Counted from the stretch's first letter, positions 48,481-59,902 are shown. The stretch is DNA of 64,000 nucleotides from Branchiostoma lanceolatum (GCF_035083965.1 NC_089723.1:34289193-34353192); one strand, 5' to 3'. Notes: generated from the letters alone by a model not told the origin. Program-made: numbers and translations.

Positions 48481-51400
48481 AATCACAGTCTTTTTCTCCA
48501 CAGGAAGAAACTCAAGAGGCAAGTGCTCCCATCTGACGACATCCGCTTGTTGTGAGAAGGCCAAGGTCAACGGAACCACCGCGGTGTTACAGAGTTTGCA
48601 ATGGCACGTTGTGCTTACAATAGACTGATAGCTGTAGATTTGCTGTGCACGTCGTAAGACATTGAGTTTGACGGGATGTTATTGTTGTTCAAACTAAATA
48701 TTGAAAGATTATGGGAGACATGATCTGTGGATTGTATGTCTAGCCATTATTGGCTATTCAATTCAATTATTTCTTAATTGACTTGTTGTCGACATAGAGA
48801 AATGAATACCTCTTCTAAACATTTTTCTATTACATTTATACATTTTTAAGGTTAGTATATTTGTCAACGTTTTACATAAATCTGTAATAGAAAGTATGCG
48901 TAGTAAATATGTGGTGAACAGTGTCTTCGACATCAAATCTTTACGCATAATTGATTACTGACTTTATTGGTTTGTGATATGAGTTGACAAAGGTCACACT
49001 TCTGTCTGGGGGTCACCAAATAAATAACAATGGACTGCACTTTGATACGCAAGATAGTTGGAAGCCTGACCCCCCGACCTAAGTCAATGACTGTATCAAA
49101 TCATCTAAGTGCTGACAAAAGTTACTTTTCAAGCAATTTCAATACGAATTAACTTTGTTCATTAATCAATTTATATTCTAATAAGTTTCGCTCATCACTT
49201 TATGAATTTCATTGAATTTGCAATGAAGAAATAATAGCATTCAAACATCACTTTATTCATAATCACATTGACGACTTCACAAATACGTTTGTAATCTCGG
49301 AACATTTCATGATGATTTTGTGACATTTTCAAACTTTAACCTCAATAGCCCTTTCTATACATACACTACACAGTGTATAGCATCGATAGATGTGTTTTAG
49401 AGCGTTTAAAGACCATCCATGCATACATTTAAAACAAAGCATGGCTACATAAACAAAGTCACACAAAGTATAATTATTGATAACATTGATAGATGATTGA
49501 TAGAACTCATTAATGCGCACATTTACATAAAGCATCTAAAAAAAGCCTGGCTACATAAACAAAGTCACACAAAGTTTATTCTTGCACCTCGATAACTCTG
49601 GAGTTGTAATATTGATCACCTGTGGCGTTATATAAAGGTTGTGAATTAGTCTGCCACTCAGAATGTGTTTACGGCGTTCCAAGCAACTCCTGACGCAGAT
49701 CCGACATTTCGTGAATGACTGAAACGGAGGATTATAATCAGACTGTATCAATTGAAAATTTGTAACATGCTTTTCCTGTTGCACTTACTTTTCAGATTAT
49801 TACATACATATACTTTGTGAAGATTTGCAACACACAATGGTTATTTTTGTACAAATAACACGAAGTCATTCTCGTAAGGTGCAGTGTCTCTGAATGATTT
49901 TCTCCCTTCCACTTCAGATGGCGCCCTTATCAAAGGTTGGCCATATTTCTGTATTACAGAACCACAGTTCGTCTAAACACGAGGCTTGAAATATTTGCAC
50001 GTTACTCGGCGTGTGTGATAAACCTAGGTAGCGGCAGCGCCTTCTGTCATCTTTGAAGTGTCCACATCCCTGTAACCTTTATCTGGGACCTTTGACACTA
50101 AGATCGGGAAACGGTCCCATGGGATACAGAATTAATTGATTAAAACCGCTGTTAAAAGATTTTCTGATGGCGTATTGATTAAGATAGGGACACGAATGTA
50201 AGCGGGAGAGCTAACATTGTCGCATACGGACTATCGATGAACTTATAATGTTAGAGATTTTTAAAAACGCGTAGATTCGACAAGTGTTGAATATAACATG
50301 ACAAAAGAATGCTACGTGCAAAGTTCATTATATGGTAAAAACAAGCCATCGGATGATATCAACGTTGAAGATACAATGGGATGGAGTTTGTGAGGGAGGT
50401 GGGGAATATTGTCTCAACTTAAATCATGGAGGCAACTTTGTGTGGATTCGCGCTTCTCTTAATCTAGTCTGTGTCTTGTCTTGTGCAGGTCCAATGAAGA
50501 AAGCAAAATTAGCATTCAAACATCACATTGACGACTTCACAAATACGTTTGTAGTCTCAGAAAATTTCATGATGGTTTTGTAACTTTTTCAAACTTTAAC
50601 CTCAAACAAAGTCACACAAAGTATATTCTTGCACCATCATAACTCTAGAGTTAGTTGTAATATTCATCACCAGTGGCGTTATATAAAGGTTGTGAATTAG
50701 TCTGCCACTCAGAATGTGTTTACGGCGTTCCAAGCAACTCGTGACGCAGATCCGACATTTCGTGAATGACTGAAACGGAGGATATATTAATCAGACTGTA
50801 TTCATTGAAAATTTGTAACATGCTTTTCCTGTTGCACTTACTTTTCAGATTATTACATACATATACTTTGTGAAGATTTGCAACACACAATGGTTATTTT
50901 TGTACAAATAACACGAAGTCATTCTCGTAAGGTGCAGTTTCTCTGAATGATTTTCTCCCTTCCACTTCAGATGGCGCCCTCATCAAAGGTTGGCATTTTT
51001 TCTGTATTACAGAACGACCGTTTGTCTAAACATGAGGCTTAAGATATTTGCACGTTACTCGGCGTGTGTGATACACCTAGGTAGCGGCAGCGCTTCTCTG
51101 TCATCTTTGATGTGTCCACATCCCTGCAACCTTTATCCTGGACCTTTGACACTGAGGTTGCAAAAAGTCTGGCTACATAAACAAAGTCACACAAAGTATA
51201 TTCTTCCACCTCTATAAAAGAGTTGTAATATTCATCACCTGTGGCGTTGTATAAAGATTATGAATTAGTCTGCTACTCAGAATGTGTTTATGGCGTTCCA
51301 AGCTACTCGTGACGCCTATCCGACATTTCTTGAATGACTGAAACGGAGGATTATAATCGAACTGCATTCATTGAAAAACTTGTAACATGCTTTTCTTGTT

Positions 51401-51699
51401 GCACACAGTTTTGATATTATTACCTACATATACTTTGTGAACATATGTAACATGATTCACCTCTTCTTCATACACAATAGTTATTTTGTACAGATAACAC
51501 AAAGTCATTCTCGTCGCAGATGGTGCCCTTATCAAATGTTGACAATATTTCTGTATTACAGACCCACAGTTCGTCTAAACAAGAGGCTTAAGATATTTAC
51601 ACGTTACTCGGCATGTTTGATACACCTAGGTAGCGGCAGCGCGCTTCTGTCATTATCTCCATGAAAAAAGGCTTTTTCATGGATATACTGTTTTGCTTG

Positions 51700-52640
51700 C
51701 GTTTGGTGTTTGTGTGTATGTATGTGTCACCGGACGCTTAAAGTCACCATAACTGTAGAACCTGTACATGGATTGAAATAATTTTTGGTATGTGGGTTGG
51801 TGTTAGGTGGAGGAAGGTCAAGGTCGATTTTGGGCTTCCTGGCATGTGTGACTGGAACTGCAATGGCGTATTTGTTAAAATCTTAAATGTAGAAGAACTG
51901 AAGAGTGGATGGACAGATCGTCATGTTCTTTGGTACACAGGTAGGTTAGACCAAGTTGTACACACTTAAGTGCAAACTATGCAAATGAGACCGAATTTGC
52001 ATAAGTAAGGAGGTAAATCGTTTGCATGTGTGTCGTCGGATGCTTAAAGTCAGCATAACTGTAGAACGTGTAGATGGATTGTAATGATATTTGGTATGTG
52101 GGTATGCGCTGGGAGGAGAATGGTCAAGGTCGATTTTGGGCCCCCTGGTTTGTGTCCCTGGAACTGCAATGGCCTATTTGTAAAAATGTTCTAAAGGGGT
52201 TTAACTGAAGAGAGGAACAACAGATTTTCATGTTATTTGGTACGCTGGTAGGTTGGACGGAGATGTACACACTGAAGTGCAAATCATGCGAAGTTATTGT
52301 GTTTGTGTGTGTGTGCGCGTGTGTGTATGTTTGTGTCACCGTGTTTGTATGTATGTGTCACCGGACGCTTAAAATCAGCATAACTGAAGAACGTGTGGAT
52401 GGATTGAAATGATATTTGGTATGTGGGTAGGTGCTGGGAGGAGAAAGGTCAAGGTCGATTTTGGGCCCCCTGGTATGTGTCACTGGAACTGTAATGGCGT
52501 ATTTGTCAAAATCTTCAAAGGAGAATAACTGAAGAAAGGAGCAACATATTTTCATGTTATTTACTTGGCAGGTAGCTTAGAGAGGGTTGTATACAATGAA
52601 GTGCAAATTATGCAAATTGGACTTAAGTTGTCTAAGTAAT
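51700..52640 (+). repeat. Three tandem copies of a roughly 310-bp minisatellite
   Basis: Each copy contains GGACGCTTAAAGTCA, CATAACTGTAGAAC, TTTGGTATGTGGG, GGTCAAGGTCGATTTTGGG and GAACTGCAATGGC. Copies start near 51712, 52025 and 52350. The spacer between copies 2 and 3 has a GT-rich tract (52298-52340). Confidence 0.85.
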
Positions 52641-53194
52641 GGGGAAATCTATATTTGCAGTTATGGCCATTGTAGCACTAATAACAGCTGTTACTAGCTA
52701 TTGATAGCGAAAGTGGGTCACTGTGGAACCTGAGCCCCCAACATGTGGCCGGGGGTCATACCATTGAGCGATATAGAATGGGGGGAACAGGTTTAATAAA
52801 ATAAAAAGTTTCATGGAGATTTTGGGTCCTAAGACTCTTGTTTTTGATGTGTCCACCTTTAACCTTTATGAGTTTATCTGGGGACCTTTGACACTGAGAT
52901 CGCAAATAGAACAACGGTTCCGTAGGGTGCAGAAGTAATTGTAATCAAAACAGTTGTCAATGGGGTAAATAATGACGTTTTGAATAAGATAGGAACCGTT
53001 GACGAAGTATTAACATTGTCGCATACGGACTATCGATGAGCTTATAATGTTAAAGAGAAAAAGACACGTAGATTCGTGCTGAGTGTTACATGACAATGTT
53101 ACGTGCAAAGCTCATTATATGGTAAAAGCAAGCCATCGGATAATATCAACGGTTGATTATCCAGTGTGAAATCTGTATTGTATGTGACATGGCT

Positions 53195-53336
53195 TTTATT
53201 GATTGATTATTATTGTTACGGTGTACTATGTCGTAGTTGTGTTTTTTATATGTAATATCATGGATACCTGAAAAACAGGCTTCACAGCCTGAGTTGTATT
53301 TGCCCTGTATAAATAAATAAATAAATAAATAAATGG
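53195..53336 (+). mobile_element. LINE-like 3' tail ending in (AAAT)n
   Basis: CTGAAAAACAGGC-TTCACAGCCTGA forms a short hairpin, followed by TTGTATTTGCCCTGTATAAA and six AAAT units (53311-53334). This form is typical of truncated LINE 3' ends. The 5' part is missing. Confidence 0.45.
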
Positions 53337-53475
53337 TGTCTGTCGGGGAGGTAGGGAATCTTATCTCAACTTAAATCAAAGAGGCAACTTTGTCTTCTCT
53401 TAATCTAATCTCAAGAGTCTTGTCTTGTCTTGTGCACGTCCAATGAAGAAAAGGAAATTATAATTCACACATCAC

Positions 53476-53481
53476 TTTATT
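53476..53481 (-). terminator. Candidate polyadenylation signal of the LRR receptor gene
   Basis: AATAAA on the minus strand, 620 bases beyond the stop. The same hexamer occurs in the repeat copy near 49252. Confidence 0.35.
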
Positions 53482-54098
53482 CATAACCACATTAAAGTCT
53501 TCACAAATAGTCGCAGCAAACTTCATGATGATTTTGTGACATTTTCAAACTTCAATTTCAATTACCGTTTCTATATTTACACAACACAATGCATAACAGT
53601 AATAGAGCTGCTTTTGAGTTTCAAAAACTCATTCACATTTACACCAAACATCAAAGAAAAGATATCCTGCCTACATAATCAAAGTCACACAAAGTATATT
53701 CTTCCACCTGGATAACTCTAGAGTTGGAATATTCATCACATGTGGCGTTATATAAAGGTAATGAATTAGTCTGTCACTCAGAATGTGTTTACGGTGTTTA
53801 AAGCAAGTCGTGACGCAGATCCGACATTTCTGGAGTGACTGATACAGCCCTGAGGATTAATATAAACTTTATATAAATCAGACAGTCTTCTATGAAAATT
53901 TGTTACATGGTTTACCCTTACACACAGTAGTTGTTCTGACATTATAACATACATATTGATTAGTTATCAGTTATTAGATGAAGATAATCCTTCTGAGTCC
54001 CGGTCAGATAATGTCAAGTGCTTGGTCATCTGAGATCACGAGCGTTTAGCAGTTTATGGAGTTGTTTTGTTTCAGCATTGCCTGTAGCTAACAAGTGT

Positions 54099-57000
54099 TC
54101 AAACCGGGAACTGAAACTCCTTACTTTCTGACTCGGGTAACGTCACGTAAACGTGATCGGAAATGTCGTCTGCGTTGGACGAAACAGTGTCTAAGTCTGA
54201 CCTGTGCCCGATTTGACATTCTGTCTCAGGAAAAGTCACATAGGTGTTGTCAGAGTTATCCTCTTCGTGTGACACAACAGTGCCTAAGTCTGACTCGTGT
54301 CCGTTTTGACATTCTGTCTCAGGAAAAGTCACATAAGTGTTGTCACAGTAGTCCTCTACGTGTGACACAACAGTGGCTAAGTCTGACTCGTGTCCGTTTT
54401 GACATTCTGTCTCAGGAAAAGTCACATAGGTGTGGTCACAGTTATCCTCTGCGTGTGACACAACAGTGTCTAAGTCTGACCTGTGCCCGATTTGACATTC
54501 TGTCTCAGGAAAAGTCACATAGGTGTTGTCAGAGTTATCCTCTGAGTGTGACACAACAGTGTCTAAGTCTGACTTGTGTCCGTTTTGACATTCTGTCTCA
54601 GGAAAAGTCACATAGGTGTGGTCAGAGTTCTCCTCTACGTGTGACACAACAGTGTCTAAGTCTGACTTGTGTCCGTTTTGACATTCTGTCTCAGGAAAAG
54701 TCACATAGGTGTGGTCAGAGTTATCCTCTGAGTGTGACACAACAGTGTCTAAGTCTGACTTGTGTCCGTTTTGACATTCTGTCTCAGGAAAAGTCACATA
54801 GGTGTGGTCAGAGTTCTCCTCTACGTGTGACACAACAGTGTCTAAGTCTGACTCGTGTCCGTTTTGACATTCTGTCTCAGGAAAAGTCACATATGTGTTT
54901 TCAGAGTTATCCTCTGTGTGTGACACAACAGTGGCTAGGTCTGGCGCTTGTCCGTTCTTTTTACCCGCCGCTCTTTGCTGTTCATCCGCATTTTCCTCCC
55001 CAGGAAACGTCACATAGGGGTGATCAGAGTTATCATCTGCGTTGGGCACAGCTGTGTCTACGTCTGACCAACCTCCTTGGTCTGACACGTGTCCTGCTCT
55101 TTTTCTAGTCTTTCCGTCAGTATTTTCGTCCCCAGGAAACGTTACATAGTCGTTGTCAGGCACATCATCAGCACATGAAGACGTAGATGCAGGGTTCCTG
55201 TCTGTGGCTCTACTCTCACATTGTTTACGCTCTTCTCCAACTCCAGTGTCTTCTGGAGAAAAGTTAGGGAGCGTGATGTAGTCTTGGTCTGAGTCGCTGC
55301 CGTCATCAGTTCGCTTGGTCGTTTCTGAAGCCGTTGTATTCGGGAGCGTCATGTAGTCTTGGTCTGAGTCGCTGCCATCGTCAGTTCGCTTGGTCGTTTC
55401 TGAAGCCGTTGTGTTAGGGAGCGTCATGTAGTCTTGGTCTGAATCGCTGACATCATCTGTTCGCTTGATCGTTTCTGAAGCCGTTGTGTTAGGGAGCGTC
55501 ATGTAGTCTTGGTCTGAGTCGCTGCCGTCATCAGTTCGCCTGGTCGTTTCTGAAGCCGCTGTGACTAAATCCGTGACCGGTCTCTCGTTGTCATAATCCC
55601 CGTCATCAGATGTAGCACTGTCCAAAGATTCCGTCGCCTCCCTGCTGCTGAGACCCACAGCGTTCTTGTCGTTATCATAATGTCCATTTGCTTGTGCTTT
55701 CGCATGGACCTCTGCGAGGATGGTTAGTACTTTGCTCTTGGCTTTGAGTCTGCTCGATGTCGCAGCCTCATTGTTGCTGAGTTCTACATTGCTCTTGTCG
55801 TTGTCATAATGTCCACTTGCTTGTGCTTGCCTATGGACTTCCGCGAGGATTGTAAGTCCTTTGCCCTTGGCTTTGAGTCTGCTTGGTGTCGCAGCCTCAT
55901 TGTTGCTGAGTCCCTCAGTGTTTCTGTCATTGTCATAATGTCCACTTGCTTGTGCTTCAGCATGGGCATCCTCAAGGATGGTTAATAAAGTACTATTGGC
56001 TCTGTACCTGTCTGATCTTCTTTTAGCCAATCTACTCTGAATGAGACGACGCCTGGCACTTTCGGCCTTGGCAAGGGAAGGTTTCTCATTGGTCAACTTG
56101 TGAGGGGTCGCCCTCTGCGGGTTATCATCATCGGAGGACTGGTCATCGTTTTCGTAGGAGTTTTCATTTGCTCCGCCTGTGCCCGAAAACTGGTCGTCAT
56201 TTTCATAATGAACTCTTGTTGTGCCGTCAATGTCCGAAAACTGGTCGTCATTTTCATAATGAACTCTTGTTGTGCAGTCAATGTCCGAAAACTCGTCGTC
56301 GTTTTCATAGTGAACTCTTGTTGCGCCGTCAGTATCTGAACACTGGTCGTCGTTTTCATAGTGAACTCTTGTTGCGCCGTCAGTATCTGAAAACTGGTCG
56401 TCGTTTTCGTAGGTGGCTACTCTGACTGAGTCCGTGGCTGAGAACTGGTCATCGTTCTCGTAGTGTTTGTCCTTGGCAGCATCCCCTTGTCCATCGGCGT
56501 TCTCTTGCTGACGGTCTCCTTTACACTTGCGCACACAAACAGCTACCACTCCAGCGATAACGGAACATCCAACGAAAGGTGCCAGTCCAACAAGGGCGAG
56601 CTGTATCGCGGACAGTCCAGGACGACTTGCGGTCTCCTTGGTCCCCACCGGCGTCGTGGCATCCCACACCGAAGTTTGGGGTAGAGAGGTGTACGTGTAC
56701 GTGTCCGTTCTTGAGCTAGTCTCGCTTGTTGTGGTCTGGACGTCGCTTGGAAATACAGCAACAGTGAGCGCACCAGTGGATTCACTAACGTCGTTAGAAT
56801 TGTCAGACGTTACTGGGCAAGTGTGCGCACCTCCCATCCCGTAGCCACGTGCTGGGGTATGCATCGCGGAGTTGCACGTTCTCTGTGCCATGAGTGTTTC
56901 TTCTCTCGCGACGGCGAAACCTCCAGTAACGTTAAAGGCACACTTCAGATCGCTCATGTGAAGCCATCTGAGTCGCTTGAACAGTCCGGTGGCCGGGTGT

Positions 57001-57722
57001 GTGCACGTGATGCTCCACTGAAAGTGCCCTTTCCTCATCATCCATGCTTTCACTCCTCGCAGTCTGCAGTCACACAGGATCCCGTTTCGAGCCAAAATCA
57101 GGCGTGAGATGTGCTCGAGTTCTTCAACGCAGATGATTGACGTGATAGGATTCCATGTCATGATGAGCTCGAGGGGCCAAGTCGTCTGATCTGTCCCCCG
57201 TGGAATGCTGGACAGGCAGTTTCTACTCAGAGACAGCTTACGGAGTCTAGCGAGACCAGCAAACGCCGTGTCATTAATGTACTGTAACCGGTTACTGTCC
57301 AGGTTCAGAACCTCGAGCTTGGACAGTCCCTTGAAGGTCTCGGCCTCTAAGTGCCCGATTCTGTTTCCAGACATGGAGAGTTCTAACAGACCCGGCAAGT
57401 CCTGAAATGACCCAGGTTGGACGGTAGTGACCTGGCTCTCCCGTATGGTCAGCATCGTCAAAGATTCGAGAGGAGGAAAGTCTCCCGTCGTGATCTTTGG
57501 GATGTTCTGAAGCCACAGCATGAATCGTTCCAGACTTGGTGGCAACGGTTTGGGAATGGAGAGGAAAGAACAGGCTGGATAGCACTCGAGCTGGGTAATG
57601 CTTCCGTTGTTCACACTGGAATACGTCGCACAGCAACATTCCAGGTTCGGGTGGATGGCCGCGCAACCTGATCCACTCCATATCAATACTATAAGCAAAC
57701 TAAGCAGACCCGAGTGCGCCAT
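54099..57722 (-). CDS. LRR-R: LRR transmembrane receptor with four arrays of tyrosine motifs
   Basis: One uninterrupted frame of 1207 codons. Signal peptide about 1-22, Cys-rich LRRNT about 28-51, five to six LRRs about 60-215 (LLELSMSGN, LEVLNLDSN, LRKLSLSRN), and LRRCT about 236-283 (CDCRLRGVKAW, TCTHP, LKC). A Ser/Thr stalk and TM helix about 370-397 (LALVGLAPFVGCSVIAGVVA, then RKCKG) follow. The roughly 800-residue tail has seven 17-residue YENDDQFSD units (about 421-533), three HYDND units of about 40 residues, four 25-residue SDQDYMTLPN units, and about eight 30-residue TYVTFPETEC units with three diverged relatives. YEND and YDND fit YxN; DQDYMTL resembles a hemITAM. It probably arrays SH2 docking sites. 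Opposite in strand to its neighbours; the end of the reading frame lies beside a repeat array. Confidence 0.85.
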   Translation of the reverse strand: MAHSGLLSLLIVLIWSGSGCAAIHPNLECCCATYSSVNNGSITQLECYPACSFLSIPKPLPPSLERFMLWLQNIPKITTGDFPPLESLTMLTIRESQVTTVQPGSFQDLPGLLELSMSGNRIGHLEAETFKGLSKLEVLNLDSNRLQYINDTAFAGLARLRKLSLSRNCLSSIPRGTDQTTWPLELIMTWNPITSIICVEELEHISRLILARNGILCDCRLRGVKAWMMRKGHFQWSITCTHPATGLFKRLRWLHMSDLKCAFNVTGGFAVAREETLMAQRTCNSAMHTPARGYGMGGAHTCPVTSDNSNDVSESTGALTVAVFPSDVQTTTSETSSRTDTYTYTSLPQTSVWDATTPVGTKETASRPGLSAIQLALVGLAPFVGCSVIAGVVAVCVRKCKGDRQQENADGQGDAAKDKHYENDDQFSATDSVRVATYENDDQFSDTDGATRVHYENDDQCSDTDGATRVHYENDDEFSDIDCTTRVHYENDDQFSDIDGTTRVHYENDDQFSGTGGANENSYENDDQSSDDDNPQRATPHKLTNEKPSLAKAESARRRLIQSRLAKRRSDRYRANSTLLTILEDAHAEAQASGHYDNDRNTEGLSNNEAATPSRLKAKGKGLTILAEVHRQAQASGHYDNDKSNVELSNNEAATSSRLKAKSKVLTILAEVHAKAQANGHYDNDKNAVGLSSREATESLDSATSDDGDYDNERPVTDLVTAASETTRRTDDGSDSDQDYMTLPNTTASETIKRTDDVSDSDQDYMTLPNTTASETTKRTDDGSDSDQDYMTLPNTTASETTKRTDDGSDSDQDYITLPNFSPEDTGVGEERKQCESRATDRNPASTSSCADDVPDNDYVTFPGDENTDGKTRKRAGHVSDQGGWSDVDTAVPNADDNSDHPYVTFPGEENADEQQRAAGKKNGQAPDLATVVSHTEDNSENTYVTFPETECQNGHESDLDTVVSHVEENSDHTYVTFPETECQNGHKSDLDTVVSHSEDNSDHTYVTFPETECQNGHKSDLDTVVSHVEENSDHTYVTFPETECQNGHKSDLDTVVSHSEDNSDNTYVTFPETECQIGHRSDLDTVVSHAEDNCDHTYVTFPETECQNGHESDLATVVSHVEDYCDNTYVTFPETECQNGHESDLGTVVSHEEDNSDNTYVTFPETECQIGHRSDLDTVSSNADDISDHVYVTLPESESKEFQFPV

Positions 57723-58429
57723 GTCAGAGTTGCGGCTCTGCGAAGACGTCCAAGGAAAGTCGTCGGCTACATCTTAGACACTCACATACAAAGTCAAGAA
57801 AACTTGGAGAACAAACGAGGTCCCTTCTGACCTTCTCCTACCGCCTTGTGCTGAGATACGTCATGTTCGTATCGATGCTAGTCTTTTCAACACTTCGTTC
57901 ACGAGCACTTTTTTTCACAACCTTTCTCCAGCCAGAAATCGTCTAAAATGAAAATGCAAGTTCGCACGTAGTCTGGGTGTATGCATAGTCATGACGGCGA
58001 CGTAGGAACTAATAATAACTCTAATAATAACTGTTTGCTCCTGAATTGAACATTCATAGCTAATAATCAGATTTTTGTCATTTCCAGACCGAAAAAACTC
58101 ACGTAGCAGGGCGAAGCCGCGCCGCTACTGAAGTGCTTTGGTTACAACAAGTTATATTGAAACAGCAAAATCAACAGCGACTTTCGTAAGGTCTACTACA
58201 ACTATACAACATGAAATTCATATGGACGCTTTCTGTTAAGCAATACGAAACAAACACCAACGGACGTCATTCATCCGTGAGATATTTAGATATTTTGTGA
58301 ATTTATTGCTTAATCATGTCTCGTTAATCATGGAAGTAAGGTTGCAATCATCGTTATCTATCTTAGTTGATTTTCTTCTATCCGAATTACATATACTGTA
58401 TGTGTAAAATTCCTATCCTTTGTCAGAAC
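57723..58429. other. Upstream flank of LRR-R, no other gene seen
   Basis: This is the presumed minus-strand promoter and 5' UTR. No clear TATA box was identified and no upstream intron can be excluded. Confidence 0.4.
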
Positions 58430-58720
58430 GCCATCTTGCCATTTCATCACTAATTATGCAAATAACTGCAACAATTTTACAAAAACTACGTATGTTACAT
58501 CCATTGAAGTCATATTATGGAATTATAGAATTTCCTCATTGATTATGCAGATTAAGCCCTAATTTTCATGATTTGTATCTCATTGTGAACATCTCTGTAA
58601 ATAACGTTACTACTTATGTCAAAAATCATGAAAATCCGTTGTTTTTTGTTCTGTTATACTCTTTCAAAGACAAAACGCCACTGAACAACTCTAAAAGCGT
58701 TAAGAGAACAACATCACAGT
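58430..58720. repeat. Interspersed repeat R1-like block
   Basis: Carries ATTTCCTCATTGATTATGCA, AAAAATCATGAAAATCCGTTG and CTCTTTCAAAGACAAAACGCCA, in the same order as at 19655 and 33600. Confidence 0.55.
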
Positions 58721-58839
58721 GTCCCTTTATCTTCTATCTGCGGGGCTTATCTTATGGTCTGCTGTGCACGTTTTTGATGAAGTATTTATCTTGCAATTGC
58801 AATGCAAATATTGTCACTTTCCCGCTAGTATCACAGGCG

Positions 58840-59160
58840 GTAGGCAAAGCGGTATTGTCGTTGAATGGCTGCCGAAGTTCCGATCGTGACGAAGTACTCG
58901 GCTCGGGGATCACCCGTGCCGAGCTTCCGAGCGAAACCCCAAGTGATACCGAAGGCGCGAGCGGGGAGTTCGGCGGAGCCGAAAAGGTTTCGGTGTTCGG
59001 CGGAGCCTAACAGTGTTCCGGCGGCGGAGCCGTCCCCGCTAATGAGTAATTTTCGGAGTGAGCGACGGGAGAAACCGTCGTCGGGAGCATTTGAGCGAAA
59101 ACATGTACCGCGGGCGGTTACACAACATAAATGCCGTAGCCTAAAGCCCGTGCTAGTATT
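58840..59160. other. GC-rich island of repeated GGCGGAGCC/GAGCGA motifs
   Basis: TTCGGCGGAGCC occurs twice and GGCGGAGCCG once more within 80 bases; GAGCGA, GGGGA and CCGAGC words recur on both strands. Composition differs sharply from the flanks. Open frames cross it on both strands but none has a recognisable domain. It could be part of a mobile element or a CpG-rich regulatory stretch. Confidence 0.35.
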
Positions 59161-59316
59161 TGAGATTCGATAAAAGGAATGGATAAGAACGTTCTCATAG
59201 GTGCGGGTGAGGGGGTACAGTTGACACACTAGTACTGATCCACTGAAGTCTTCTATACATTGTATTTTCTGTGCATGGAAAAGGTGCGCGTCTGTTTACT
59301 GAAAAGACGCTCAGTT

Positions 59317-59902
59317 ATAGCGATCGCTATACGTATACTTTGATATGTTCCTGTATCACTGAGGCCTCTATGCGGAGGTAATGTAAACTGCAGTGTAAGC
59401 TGGCCACTGACAACACGGCACATCAATAGACCAATGGCAGCGTGGCTCTGACAGGGTTTTCAAAGGTACAAACCACAGTGTACTTAATTAAAGAAAACAA
59501 AGCCTCGAGTATCCAAATCAGGCAGTAATCGATGATTCATTGTTTGTATGAAATGATACCAATACCATGTGAATTGTTAGTCAGCTGTGTGCTGGTCAGG
59601 CAATAATACGATAACGATAATAAGTTGATTGACAGATAGCGATCGCTATGTTGTATGTACATGTATCACTGAGGCCCCCAAGCGGAGTTAAAGTAAACTG
59701 CAGTGTAAACTGGCCACTGACAACACGTCACATCAATAGACCAATGCCAACGTGGCTATGAGAGGGTTTTCGAGGGCACAAACCACAGTGTACTTAATTA
59801 AAGAAAACAAAGCCTCGAGTATCCAAATCAGGCAGTTATCGATAATTCATTGTCTGTATGAAATGATATGAAGACCATGTGAATCGTTATTCAGCTGTGT
59901 GC
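59317..59902 (+). repeat. Two tandem copies of a roughly 275-310 bp unit
   Basis: Both copies start at the palindrome ATAGCGATCGCTAT (59317 and 59636) and end at CAGCTGTGTGCT (59582 and 59892). Shared inner boxes include GGCCACTGACAACACG, ACCACAGTGTACTTAATTAA and CCTCGAGTATCCAAATCAGG. The second copy ends 130 bases before the start of the discoidin gene. Confidence 0.85.

Larger units (their letters stand above)
47311..53960. repeat. Degenerate tandem array of a composite 1.2-1.3 kb unit
   Basis: Three segment types recur. Type a (AACACGAAGTCA ... CTTCAGATGGCG ... CTAGGTAGCGGCAG ... CCTTTGACAC) is at about 47311-47566, 49850-50107, 50906-51160 and 51491-51660. Type c (TTGTCGCATACGGACTATCGATGA, split here as TTGTCGCATACGG and ACTATCGATGA) is at about 50215 and 53005. 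Type b (CAAAGTCACACAAAGT ... GTGGCGTTATATAAAGG ... CGCAGATCCGACATTTC) is at about 49245-49830, 50515-50890, 51165-51480 and 53465-53960. The last type b copy adjoins the 3' end of the LRR gene. No coding sequence was found inside. Confidence 0.75.

Noticed and set aside
51700-52640. Possible CRISPR-like array
   Set aside because: The units are about 310 bp and diverged along their whole length; it is a minisatellite in a eukaryotic genome.
54095-55108. Plus-strand open frame of 337 codons with repeats of LSLTCVRFDILSQEKSH
   Set aside because: It is the antisense of the 90-bp repeats in the LRR receptor. The repeat period is a multiple of three, which keeps several frames open.
58573-59229. 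Frames of 130-145 codons on both strands across the GC-rich island
   Set aside because: Open on both strands because of composition; no conserved domain or start context.
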